From NCBI GenBank assembly GCA_951802195.1, contig OX637620.1, positions 310,001-374,000 of the forward strand: a DNA stretch of 64,000 nt. The letters are read 5' to 3'. The stretch is from Tausonia pullulans (lineage: Eukaryota > Basidiomycota > Tremellomycetes > Cystofilobasidiales > Mrakiaceae). The notes under the pieces were generated by a model. The model was given only the letters and a program-made list of their open reading frames with translations, was not told where the DNA came from and did no database searches. Below, piece by piece: positions 24,301 to 35,076 of this stretch. Made by a program: the position numbers and the translations under genes. Every line of letters starts with the position of its first letter. Position 1 is the stretch's first letter.

Positions 24301-24658
24301 GCCACCTCAAGTTTCTTCGTTTTCGGGAGTTCTATGACCGCGCCAGGATCCCAGTATTGTTCCAGCTCGGTCGTAAACGCCGACGCAAAGGGCTTCGGCC
24401 TCGGTATGGGCGAGAGGGAGTTGTGGTAGTCGTGGTGGGTCCGGACGTACACATCGTGAACGACCGCTGCACTTGGCTCGACCGGGATCGAGTAGGGTAT
24501 CGTCTGAGCAAATTAAAGCGATTAAAAGGCAAATCGGTCAGCTTGTGAATCAAGGGGGTCAGTAGCAAGGTGGGGCGAGACGTTACGACGCGTACCGGCA
24601 CTGGAAGCCTTCCAGAACTGCTGGCCTGCGAACTGACACCCAAGTTAGAGTTGGACAT
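21319..24658 (-). CDS. Enhancer-of-zeste (KMT6/EZH2-type) H3K27 methyltransferase
   Basis: Minus-strand exons 24658-24596, 24503-24195, 24091-23962, 23883-23590, 23496-23351, 23286-23113, 23043-22725, 22642-22583, 22483-22354, 22190-22053, 21967-21922, 21828-21683, 21613-21572, 21502-21477, 21402-21319; about 700 aa. It is the catalytic subunit of PRC2, which methylates H3K27 in chromatin. Visible features: a Cys-rich CXC domain (CHHEGLC, CQCVDNRMYCEPSCHCSESC, FKGCKGSCTG, CPCRKRGREC, LCGNC), then SET with GWGLFLARGELVKKGEFLM, EYIGEEI, NYQFDLNAERLIDASLMGN, LVNGTHRIAMFA and a final LLSYGD. The NHS motif of SET reads RFINEPD here. The intron starting at 23350 is GC-AG. The junction 22354 to 22190 does not keep frame directly; inserting GA at 22264-22265 as a 2-nt exon would fix it, but this is uncertain. 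It shares a short divergent promoter with the Asa1 gene. Confidence 0.88.
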
Positions 24659-24876
24659 GAGATGTCCCTTGCACCTGTCCGCAGATTGGGCGACGAAGCT
24701 GTTGGTTGGAAGAGTAGTTGTAGACGAGGTGGTCCGCGACTAACTCACCGCGACGCGTCCTTTCTAGTCGCGTCTGCTCATGATCTCTGTCTCAGTCGAT
24801 CTTCAACCTTACTCGAACGGTGCCGGCCGCCCCCGACCACCACCATCACGACCTCATCATTCCACTCCCGACCAGG
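24659..24876. promoter_or_regulatory. 218-bp bidirectional promoter (E(z) / Asa1)
   Basis: The two start codons (24658 minus, 24877 plus) are only 218 bp apart, so both genes must share promoter sequence. CGCGACG/CGACGCG-type GC-rich words occur around 24740-24770. I cannot name a bound factor. Confidence 0.6.
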
Positions 24877-26510
24877 ATGCCAAGACCACCCGTTCCTCTC
24901 TTCATCGTCCGAACCCACTCGTCTCAGCTCAACGTAGTCTCCTTCTCTCGGTCGAACGCGCACCTGTACTCGGGCGATTCGACAGGTCTTATCACCGCGA
25001 CATCGACGCTGTCGCGGCGGGCAGTCAGCTCATGGCAGGCTCATGAAGATGGGGTCCTCGGGATTGAGGAGTGGGAAGGCGTCGGAATCATCACGTCAGT
25101 GTTCTTCCTGGTCGCGACGTAGATGACGACATGCCTCGCTGACGGTTGATCCATGCTTTCCTTTCTCATTGTCTTCCCTCCTACTATCTCTCTCTATATC
25201 GTGCACGTTTCAGGCAAGGCCGAGACAATAAACTCCATGTATGGCAGAGTCGTTCCGAGGGAGATGTCCTAGGCCGAGCAGGCTCCTCATCGACCGCCAC
25301 AGAGGCGCCCAAGCTCCTCTACACCATGGATGTCAACGCCCTGAACTACTGCCGCTTCTCTCTTCTTCCGACTAAGGGCAAGGAGAGGGAGGAAGCTTGG
25401 ATCGCGCTTCCCAATCTAACGGACTCCGAGACAGTCAGTGTGGCTCGCTTGCTCTATGGCTCGCTTGGCTGCTGTACTCACTCACCCTCGCACTACCATT
25501 GCAGATCGACATTTTCCACCTCCCATCCCTCACACGACCTCATGCTGCCATTGGCTACATGCCCTCCTTACCATCAGGCTCGAACCTCGCCAAAGGCGCT
25601 CTCGACCCCAATAAGCTTGGTCAGCCACCAGCGCTTCCTTTCGTTTGCCCTCACAGCTGATTCGCAATGAATTTTCTACTTCAGGCCTTACCATGTCCAT
25701 TCATCTTCTTACACCCACACGACTCTTGGCAGGCTACGAGTCTGGAGCGGTCGTGCTCTACGAGTACGAGGGTCCCGACGGTGGCGTGACGGACTCGAGG
25801 CTGCCGACACCGCCAGGGCGAGGAAAATGGGTTGTTCGCTGGAAGACCAAGATCCATAACGAGGCTGGTGAGGCGAATCTGTGATTCCTGAACTAGCTAG
25901 ATGAGTGCTGATTTCATTTTCCTGAATCAGTCATGGCGCTCTGCCCTGCCCCCAACCTCGAATTCGCGCTCTCCGTCTCGGCAGATCATCAGGTCATTCG
26001 CTACGACCTCCGAGTGCGTCGCGTCCTCTTCCCATCTCCCTCTTCCCCGTCTCACTCTCGTTATCTGACCTCCGCGACACTCCAGCATCCCCTCCCTGCT
26101 GGTGCACCCCAATTCGAGACCTACAAGATCAAGCAGCTCGGCAATGCGTGCATTGCGATCTCGGCGTCCTCCCGAATCTGCGCCATCGGCGGCTGGGACG
26201 GCGCGTGAGTCCTCGACGCCTTTCTCTTTGGAAAGAGCGGGCTGAAGCTCAGATGATCCTGCTTGAAAGCGTCCGCCTCTTCTCGACGCGCACTTTGAAG
26301 CCCCTGGGGACGCTCCATTACCACCGCGACACATGTCACACCGTCGCATTCGCCCAGTACGAGGAATCTACGAAGGGCACTCACGGTGACGACGACGATG
26401 ATGACGAAGGGTGGGAGAGCGTTGCTGGTCGGGCGAGGTGGCTCGCGACGGGAGGGACAGATGCTCGAGTGGCGGTTTGGGAGCTGATGGACTTTGTGCG
26501 GGAGTCGTAG
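24877..26510 (+). CDS. ASA1: ASTRA-associated WD40 protein Asa1 (GNB1L-like)
   Basis: Seven exons, 24877-25094, 25214-25433, 25505-25619, 25685-25867, 25931-26013, 26086-26204, 26270-26510, give 392 aa in frame. The start is the first ATG of the conserved frame (MPRPPVPLFIVRTH). WD40-type blades are visible: LNVVSFSRSNAHLYSGDSTG, GRDNKLHVWQSR, TRLLAGYESGAVVLYEY, LSVSADHQVIRYDL, CAIGGWDGAVRLFSTRTL and a closing blade WLATGGTDARVAVWEL. The opening blade ending in a GDSTG-like turn plus the closing TGGTDARVAVWEL pattern is characteristic of the Asa1/GNB1L family, a small WD40 protein tied to the Tra1/TTT chaperone system for PIKK kinases. An acidic Asp run lies before the last blade. The stop codon is 66 bp from that of the convergent Gaa1 gene. 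Confidence 0.85.
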
Positions 26511-26576
26511 GAGGGCGCGGGGAGGGCAAATTGATGATGCATGCGGCGTGCCATTGAATACAATTCATAGCCGAGT

Positions 26577-29375
26577 CTACAAGGAAGATATGAGGACCTG
26601 CACCCAAAGAGGCCACCAGATGACCCATACCCCTACCCAGCACCAGTTCCCCAAGATCTCCCACTCCTCCACGAGCGCAATGATTCCGGCACGGACAGCT
26701 TCCGCTCTTCCGGGAAGGACGAAGCTGAGCACACTCGCAACGCCGATGGGGTTCGCAGTGCAGAGAAGAAGCGTCGCGGCGAGCTTCTTCATTTGAACGA
26801 GCGGGCCGTTCTTTCGCTTTGTAGGGTCGACTGGTCGCAAGGGCGCCGAGCAGATGAGGAGCGGAGGAAGGAGGAGCGTTGCGAGAAGAGTCGCTTGTGG
26901 GAAGTTGAGCATAGAAAGCGTAGGAATGATAGCACCGGCCGTGAGGTGGGTGAGGGCGGAGAGGGTGATGGGAAGGTTGTCTGGCGGTGGGGGAGGCGGA
27001 GTGCTTGGTCCGGGAGGAGTTGTAGGGAGCTCATCGGCGGTGTCGAGAGCAGCGAAGCCGAGGACGGTTGGGAGCAAGGGGAGGAGGTATGACGTTGGCC
27101 TGAAGATTTGGGAGGACTTGAGGCGAGCGGCAAATGAGGGAGCGACGTTAGGGTGTGGTTCAGAAATTGGGCGAGGGAAAAACAAAGAGCAGCGGCAGTG
27201 TCGTTTCAGATAAACCCAGTTTGTCTTCAACGCCCAGTCCGCAGCTTCTTTCCCCAGAAGGGTCAGATGCACACGGAAGGAGTCAGGTAATAGGAAACAG
27301 ATTGGCATCCTTAAAAAGCCAGCCAGAGAGCGAGAGTGGGAAAAGAGGGGGGAGAGGGGGAAGGGGGTGGGGGGGGCTGCAGCACTAAGACTCACCAAGG
27401 TCCTAGCGAACCAACCGCTCCTCGTCAAGACCCAGAAGACGAGCCCGCCGACCAAGTGGCTCCCGAGCGCAATGACAGCGGCGGCGAGGACGGGCCTCTT
27501 CCTGCCACCCTCGCCCGCCACTCGCCACCTCCCGAGCCCACGGATTGTGATCCCCGAGCCGATGAGCGTTGCTGCGGGCAGGTAGCTTCCAACCTTGGTG
27601 AACCACCCGGGGCGAAGGTACAAGTAGAAAAATAGCGAGGCGTGGAGCCGCTCAAGGAGGTTGTTGACAGCGCGGAGGGAGCCCTCCAGCAGTCGACCGA
27701 ACGAGTGGAAGCCGTGGGGACCTCGGGCAGGGAGGGCGAAAAGCGTGATGGCGTCGATGCGGTATCTGTGGAGCGCAGACCTGTCAGCGATGCAGGCGAG
27801 GAAACCAGGCCGATGAGACTCACTGCAGGAAAACGCCGTGCACTCCTGAGCTTCGACCAAGCCCCGCCCAGCTCCAGTGCTGAGCAAGTCCCCTAGCGGC
27901 GCGCCAGTATCTCTGGACGCTCTCCAGTCTTCCGAGCCGCTCAACGAGCGCGGCCAACGATGCAGGGAGGAAGGCGGCCGTAACGGGCTCAAGCTCGGAC
28001 GGTGTCTGGTAGAGCCGGACGGGGAGGGAGACTCTATACTGGGCGATGTCGGAGATGGTGTTGAGAAGGTCCTGATTCGGCAAGCGCCCGTTGTTGCCCT
28101 CTGAGAAAGGCGCCTTGGTCAGCACGTCAAGTGAAGTGAAGGTCAAACGGAGAAACATACCAAAGTACAGGCCGAGGTGGCTAAAACTGTGGCCTGGATA
28201 ATCGATACAGAGGGCCGTCCAGATGACGCCGGTGTGGAGGCCGACGAGCTCATCCGCCTGGAGGTCTAGAAAGTGAGGCCGGTTAGAGACCAATAACAGG
28301 ATCTACAAGGGAACTCTCACTCTTCTGCTCCGTGCCGTGATAGGCAGAGAGGAACGCCTGCATGCCGTCTAGGTGGTGATCAGAGATGACGAAGACGAGC
28401 GACTTGGCATAGTGATTCGTTCCTAGTAACAGCAGCGATGTTTAGCACCATCGTCCGGCCTTCTCACTCCCTCAAAAAGACAGCGGACTCACCCCTCAAG
28501 TACTCCGCCAAGCTCAGCACCATGGCAGCGCCTCTCAGGTTCTTCATCCTCGTTCTGTCCCCCTTCCTCGCCTTACCCTGACCGATCAAGTTGACGCCCT
28601 CCACGCCCTCCTTGAACTCGCCGACGAACGCTAAACTCTCCCAGCTAGCAGCGATGACGATTGCCTCGGTCGCGCTCGTCCGCGGCGGGACGATTGTCGC
28701 CCAGACGTTGGTCCCTTCGCGTGCGTGGCCGCGGTCGAGCGAGGTCGCGAATGAGTAGTTTTGGGTGCCCGTCGCAAGGCCAAGGCGGGAGAACTGGGAG
28801 GAAAGATAGATGGAGATGCTGAGTAGATATGTGGCAAGTTAGGGCCAGTCATCCATAACGAGAGAGGAAAGGCGGGACGCACTCGTGCTGGGACGCGTTC
28901 CGCTCGACCAGCGCGGTCAGCTCGTCGAGGTACCGGTCGGCAATATGAACCGAGTCCCAGCCAAAGGACGTTGTCGCCTGGGTACACGAAGAGTCTTAGC
29001 CGTGATAGAGAGCAAGGAGACCGCTTGGACAAACGCACCATGCCAGGCTGAATCGCGTTCTCGTCGATAAAGGTGCTTCGCCCGAGCTGCTCAAGTGGGA
29101 GGAGGAGGAGCCAAAGGTACCCCACGACCACGAGGGCTGTTCTACGATCGATCGAGCGAAGAGATAAGGAAAATGTGTGTCGCGTCGAGCGTCAACCAGC
29201 TGGAACAGGAGGAGGGAGATGGCCGGCGTCGGACGCACGCGACGAAGGGGGTTGCCCGGTTGACCCTGGCGAGGAGGATCTGACGCTTGGCGAGCCGCTG
29301 CCTCTGGTAGTCTTCCTCGCATAGCGGAGGACCCTTACGGAGCTTCGAAGCGATGAGGTCGACGAGGAGGCCCAT
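26577..29375 (-). CDS. GAA1: GPI transamidase subunit Gaa1 (GPAA1)
   Basis: Minus-strand exons 29375-29239, 29141-29039, 28977-28883, 28818-28493, 28422-28321, 28265-28161, 28100-27824, 27765-27396, then one or more C-terminal exons down to 26577; the junction between 27396 and roughly 27230 is unresolved. Gaa1 is an ER-membrane part of the complex that attaches GPI anchors to proteins. N-terminal cytosolic basic segment, then membrane helix VVVGYLWLLLLPLEQLG followed by GRSTFIDENAIQPGM, a family hallmark. The lumenal M28-peptidase-like domain is seen as TNVWATIVPPRTSATEAIV, LSLAEYLR and VFVISDHHLDG. FSHLGLYFEGNNGRLPNQDL is conserved, and several C-terminal helices follow (ALTHLTAGAIIPTLSML, VWVIWWPLWVQVLI). 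Identification is secure despite the unclosed junction. Confidence 0.9.
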
Positions 29376-30446
29376 CTGGCGCGAGGGGCGAGGGCTGGGG
29401 AGGAGAGGCGGCTGTTGGGGGGACAGCGGACCGTCATCCTCCTAGCTCGCCTCGTTTGAGGGCACACGTCCGTGCGCACATGATTGCTGCTTCTCTCGCC
29501 ATCAACGGACTCCGGCATCGCTCTACGTTCTGCCAGTCTCCCGAGACGATGCGAGGGCGACAACGTTGATGCGCAAACACGTCCAGCCGACCTAAAGGAC
29601 TAGCTTCAAAGAGCAGACGGCACGGCATTTTCTCCGCTCATGATGCCGCCATCTCGGCTCTGGCTGTGCTGTGTTGTCTATCATGTATGTGCCAACAAAC
29701 TATGGCGATCAGGACATGGCCATCTGAAAGCGTAACAGCGGGATGGCTCTTGACCCCGTCGGATGCTTGAAGGAGGCTCGAACGAGAAAGTGGGGTGTCT
29801 TGAAGCAGCCCCGGCGACGTCGATGATGAGGGTCGAGATGGCGGCCTCGGCAGAATACTCCCAGGGCAAGTCCCGATACTACCAAAGTCTGGAGTAGTGA
29901 GCTTTCTAGGGAAAGCAGGTCTGTAAGGGGTGGTGAGAGGAAAGAGCTCGTGCTGGCCGCAAGGAAGGTACACAGGGGAGAGGCGGCTGCGCGTTCGGCT
30001 GAACCTGAAAAAACTTCCACCAGTCGGAGGGCCGTCATCCGCTAGGAATGAAGAGCGATCGTTATTGGTGGAAGAGGGGGCGCACAAGGAAAGTGGCGAG
30101 ATCATTTCTCCACCCAAGCATGAGGTGGCTCATCCGACTCAGCGAAGGAGCCTGAGCTTCGCCGACCGACTCTGGGCTCAGCGTCCGTCCAACGCCACCT
30201 CAGAGCACGTACAAATAATACCAGGCGTTATTCTTGCACCATCTGTCATGATCAAGGCGGTGTGCATACTCGCAAAGCTTCCTCCCAGTTCTTCTACGAC
30301 TCAATACGCCACTGCGCCACCAAGACGCACGCCTTGAATACGCTTGCCTATATCCAAGAAGGCTACTTACCCATCCTCAAAGACGATGTTTTCGAAACTC
30401 AAATTATTGATGAGCATGCCTAGACTCATGACATCTCATCCCCCAA
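29376..30446. other. Intergenic region upstream of Gaa1
   Basis: About 1.07 kb between the Gaa1 start and the end of the flavocytochrome b2 gene. Overlapping open frames of 130-160 codons exist on both strands between 29640 and 30340 but begin at non-ATG codons or lack splice-consistent extension and resemble nothing known. It probably holds the Gaa1 promoter and the 3' UTR of the neighbouring gene. Confidence 0.45.
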
Positions 30447-33265
30447 TCAAGCCTTAGTAGGCGGCGGCGGCGCAGCGTTCCTCTCCATATACCGGACCAT
30501 CTCGGGTTTGAGCTGGTCGAGTCTCGTGACGCCCATGAGACGCATCGAGATGGAGATCTCATCCTCCAGGACTGAATCAAGACAGTGAGATGAGCGACTT
30601 TCATGGGGACAGGAGGTAAGAAGAGACGCACTCTGCGACATGCGACGAACGCCCTCCTCGCCGTAGGTGCCGTTGGCGTAGAGGAAGGGACGGCCGAGAC
30701 CGACAGCTTTGGCTCCGAGGGCAAGAGCTGATTCGACGAGAGGTGGAAGTGCAATCGATTGAGGAAGGGTCAGACGGGAGGAGGATGATTTGGGGGCACG
30801 ACGAACCTTTGAGCACATCTGTTCCGCGGCGGACACCTCCGTCGACGAAGACGTCCTGAGAAATGAAATACAAAGGTTTAGCAGGTCGAGAGATGAAAGA
30901 GTAAGGGATGACGCACGAGCTTATCAAACAGCTCCGGCTTGGTCTGGCGCAGCTCGTAGAGGACGTCAATCGGAGCGGGGGAGCTGTCGGACGGGCGAGC
31001 AAGCAACTTCAGCACCATTTAGTAGCCAGAGCCTGACAGGAGAGGGATAGGACGTACAAATCGAGCGAGCGTCCACCGTGGTTGGAGAGTACAACGGCAT
31101 CGGCGCCCTGTTGGGCGGCGAGTTCGACGTCCTCAACGCACTGAATACCCTTGACAATGATGGGAAGCTTGGTGAGGCTCTGCACGCATCCAAAGATGGA
31201 GCACATCAGCATCGGTTCCGAGGGGAAGCTGGGAACAATGACACCGCACCTTTAGCCAGGCGATGTCCTCCCAGGACATGTTGGGATCTTGGTACCCGCT
31301 GATGGCTAAAGAGGGGTATCGGCCGTCAGGTTATGGCAGAGGGCAAGTGCCGAGAAGTAAAGCTAGCCCACCATGAGCAATACCCTTGCCGGCTGTTTGG
31401 CTCTTGCCCTCCTCCTTGACCTTGGTCTTCGTCACGGGCTTGGCGCGCATGTCGAGCTCACGCTTGCCCGGGGTAGCCGAGTCTGGTCGAGTCCAAGTAC
31501 GGTCAGCCCTGGCTGGTGCTTTTGAAGGAGGAAAAGTGATATCTGCTCACCGACGGTAAACATGATCCCGTCAAAGCCCATGCTCTCGATCTTCTGGATG
31601 AGCTTGAGCGAATTGGCGCGGTTCCTGTCGAGGTAGATCTGGAAGAGAAGCGGCTGGCCCGGCTGGCGAACCTCGATCATCTCCTCGAGGGAGCATGAGG
31701 CATTGATGGAGATCTGTTGAAACGAGGTGCACGTGTAAACGCTGACTTCGGGAAGAGCGGACAGAAGAGGGCACGTACACCCTGGAGGATACCCTCCTGG
31801 CCGGCACCGCGAACGAGGTTTCGCTCGCCCTCGGGGTGACCAAGACGAGCCATGGCGGCCTGCGAAAGAGAGATTTAGATGTCTAGTCTCCGATGAAATG
31901 TAAGAGGACTATTCACAGGGGAAATGTAGAACGGCAATCGGGCCTTGATTTTGTCGCCCAGGAGGGAGACGCTCATGTCGAGCGGGACGCCAACCTTGTG
32001 GAGAACCCGAGGCCGGAACCAGTAATGACTGTAGGCGTAGGCGTTCTCACGTTTTGCTGGGGAGATCGATGCTTATCAGAAAGGGGGGAAAGGAGGGAGA
32101 TCTGGCCAGCCAAAGGAGACGCACTAAACTCATCATCTCCAGCGCTCTAGCATGGCATAGATGATGTTTAGTGACATAGCTCTTACGACATTGAAGCACG
32201 TTAACTCACAGCGTAGTAAGCCCACGCCGCCTTGCTGAGGACCTTCTCAGCCTCGATCTGTCCATTCGTTGTTAGCGGTCTGCCATACCTGTGCATCTCT
32301 CAAATGCGCTCGACTCACCTCAAAATCGTGCAGGTTGATGAGCGCCTCGATGGGGGGCATCTCAGCTCGCGCCCGCTCGATCCGCTCCTCGTCCTCAGTC
32401 TTCTCATCCACGTGGGCCGGGATTGTCGCGGGGTCGACAAAACCCTTGAAGCACGAGGGGTCGAGCGTATTCTCGATGATGCCTTTGGGATGGACGGGCA
32501 AGAAGATCTTGCTGTGAAGGAAGAGGTGATGGATCAGTCAAGTAGTTGTAGAATAAGAGTACCGTTGATCTATTCAAACTGACGTAGCGTCCTTGCCGGC
32601 ATTGGCGAGGATGATCTGAAAAAAAAGTGCAAGCCCATCGAGGTGAGCGATCTGTCTCCTCGATGAGCGCGCCGTTGAGACAGACTCACGTCCTCCCCTC
32701 CCGGGTGCAACTCTAAGAAATCTGTCACGTCCCAGACCTTCTTCTTCCCTGTCGCCTGATCTGTGATGATGACCCAGCAAGACTCCTCCGAGTCATGCTT
32801 CGCGACCTCTTCAAATGAGAGCCAGGGCCCCCCTCCGCCGGAGGAGCCCGAGGATTGGTCCGAGTCAAGGTTGAGCGGCGAGTTGGCTGTAGAGAGAAGG
32901 AGAAGCGCAGAGGTAGAAAGAAGAGCTGCGAGGGAGATCTGTAAGAGTCGAACAAAAGAGCAGAACAAAATCGAGGTTTCGCGCGCGTCCACCCGAGGTA
33001 GTAGAGAGAAAGAGCGAGTCTCGTCAGCCTGCCATGGTCTGCCTTGGCTCTAAGCGCAATAGGACTTCATTCGGGCCACACGCACAGCGACAGTCCGGCC
33101 ACCCGACCACGAATCGGGGCCTTCTCGTTGGTTCGTCGTCGAAGACGACGAGAAGGCGCGACGGGAGAGACCAACGGCTGTCGACGGGAGGGAGACCAGC
33201 TGCGAGAGCGGTGGTGGGCTAGCGAGCCTGGCGAGGCAACGGTGCGCTGACGAGGCGCGGGTCAT
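30447..33265 (-). CDS. CYB2: Flavocytochrome b2, L-lactate:cytochrome c oxidoreductase
   Basis: Sixteen minus-strand exons close in frame to 577 aa: 33265-33086, 32938-32690, 32615-32584, 32511-32319, 32257-32210, 32146-32125, 32056-31917, 31859-31779, 31713-31551, 31482-31372, 31305-31250, 31179-31058, 30983-30917, 30855-30807, 30727-30632, 30571-30447. It oxidises L-lactate to pyruvate in the mitochondrial intermembrane space, passing electrons via FMN and heme to cytochrome c. An Arg/Ser-rich mitochondrial presequence is followed by the sorting helix [16 protein letters not shown]. The cytochrome b5 domain has heme ligand LELHPGGED and a second His in FLPVHPKG. The FMN alpha-hydroxy-acid oxidase barrel shows [38 protein letters not shown], the base His in [34 protein letters not shown] and GLGRPFLYA. 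All key residues look intact. It was annotated apart from nearby glycolate-oxidase-type relatives because both b5 and FMN domains are present. Confidence 0.95.
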
Positions 33266-33846
33266 GAGTGGCAGGTAGAAGTGTGGCTGTTTGGGGGAAA
33301 GGAAACAATCGGTTGGGTTTGCTGGTTTGGAAACAAGTCGGAACAACGAAACAGAACCGTGTCCAGGTAAAACGGACCGTTCTCGAGAGGCTGATCTCGG
33401 ATGAATCGGCCCGGGACCGGACGGCACCTCCTTTAAATGGCCATTGACTACCACCTCTTTCTTGTCAAATCGGATGTGTCTATTGTATGGAAGGCTGGGC
33501 CATAAGCGGTTCTAAGTGAAGCTGAAAAAAAAGGAGAACACAATCACGAGAGACGATCATGCGAAGGCCGTGTTGTCAGGCTCCGATATCCACATCCTAT
33601 CTCTCTCTGCTAGCCTGTCTTCAGCCTGCTTATATCCATCTCAACGAGGGAGCTGGCACTCCCAGTGTTTCCAAGGTGAGCGGCCTTTGCTAGGATGACA
33701 AGTTAACACGCGAGAAGAGAGCGAGATCGCCGCGGCTTGACCTCTCGGCCGACCTGGCTTCCTTCTTCCCCTCCCTCTCAACCGCTACTTCATCGTCTTC
33801 GTCGACGGCCTGCTCTGGTTCCCCCCTTCCCATAGCATCAATCACC
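33266..33846. promoter_or_regulatory. Divergent promoter region, CYB2 / small membrane protein
   Basis: 581 bases between two divergent start codons. CT-rich blocks at 33720-33790 precede the plus-strand gene. No reading frame here looks real, and I could not assign regulatory sites. Confidence 0.45.
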
Positions 33847-34776
33847 ATGTCGAACGCCGCTCCCAAGGACGCCTTTCCGCTCTCGGACGTACTTGACCTC
33901 GACCCCCAGCTGCTTGGCATCTACTTTGTCGGCATTCTCGGTATCGGGTGGGGCCTCCGCTACATCTGGACGACGTACATCCGGCCGCCTTCGGTCACTG
34001 GCGTGGGTTGCCTCTAGCTTTTCTGTCTGGAAGGAAGCTGGGTAAGCGGGGCTGACATCCGTCTTTCTCTCTGCGCTCTTCTATTGCGCTTCATACGTCT
34101 GGCCTGGCTTCCTTTCCTCGTCATCTTGCTCTGTTGCGACTATAGTTCGGCAAGGGTGCTCCCGGCTTCATGACGGGGGTCCGCAAGGCGTGAGTCCTTG
34201 TCTTCTCTCGGGGAGGCGCGACCTCTCTACCCTCGACCGACGAGGCTCGTGCTGGCTGGCAGCCTCCATCCACCTCGGTCTCGCGTTCTCTCGCTGACAC
34301 GACGCGGCGCGTCGAACCCCCTCGTCTTCTAGTTGGGTCGAGAACCCCAACCCTGGAAGGTACACTGCTGAGCCCCTTATTCCTACGTCTCACTAGTTTT
34401 GACCCTCTCGCTTGAACTCACGACGAACAGGCAGATTATCGAGCGCGACGACCGACACCTGTCAGTCTCCCCTCATCGCCTCCCTTCCCTTCCTCTCCCC
34501 TTTCTGCCTTTCCCATTCTGATCATTTCCCCTTCTTTCTATCCACAGTTATCAATCGGACGTGCCCGGTGGCGTCTCCTCCGACGCCCCACCAGAGCACA
34601 CCCGTTTCAGCATCAAGGAGAAGCTCGCCGCCGAGGCGGCCGCCGCTGCCGCTTCCGGAAGGTCATCCCCTTCGTCCGCTTCGGGGAGGAAGACGAGGGC
34701 GGAGGTGGACGATGAGTGGCTGCCAGAGGGACTGAAGGAGCGGAATACTGGGAAGGGGAAGAAGGGTCGGAAGTGA
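33847..34776 (+). CDS. Small single-pass membrane protein, unknown
   Basis: Five exons, 33847-34002, 34146-34189, 34333-34359, 34431-34460, 34548-34776, give 161 aa with all phases closed. The N-terminal 20 residues are soluble, followed by one hydrophobic helix (LLGIYFVGILGIGWGLRYIW). The rest is hydrophilic: a conserved-looking linker VENPNPGRQIIERDDRHLYQ, then PPEHTRFSIKEKLAAEAAA, an Ala/Ser-rich part and a lysine-rich C-terminus (GKGKKGRK). The acidic DDEWLPEGL just before the basic tail looks like a short docking segment. Without a signal peptide the helix is probably a signal anchor with the basic tail cytosolic. I do not recognise the family. The tight exon structure and coding bias argue that it is real. 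Confidence 0.75.
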
Positions 34777-35076
34777 ATGCCTGGGTTGGTTGGTTGGGGG
34801 GAGGGGGATGTGATTAAAGACTGAAATTGCGACTGGCAAGGCTTGAGCCTTGGGACGTCGAACTGTCAACTGTCCTCCGCGTGAGTGAGAGGGGAGAGAT
34901 TTCGTCGAGTGATACTCGAGACAGAACAGCTAGCGAGACTTGGAACACCAGCGCGCTTCCTTTCCAACCGGGACCCCCAGGGAGTAAATTCAAGCCCGTC
35001 ATCCTCATCGAAAGGGATCTATCAAAACACCATACAAAGCAGCGGAAAACACCCAGGAGATCTGCCATCTCCTCTT
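34777..35076. other. Convergent 3' UTR region
   Basis: 300 bases between the stop of the small membrane protein and the stop of the convergent asparagine synthetase gene. Nothing beyond presumable 3' UTRs is visible. Confidence 0.5.

Noticed and set aside
29638-30337. Overlapping 130-160-codon frames on both strands
   Set aside because: Non-ATG starts, no splice-consistent extension and no recognisable domain; treated as intergenic.
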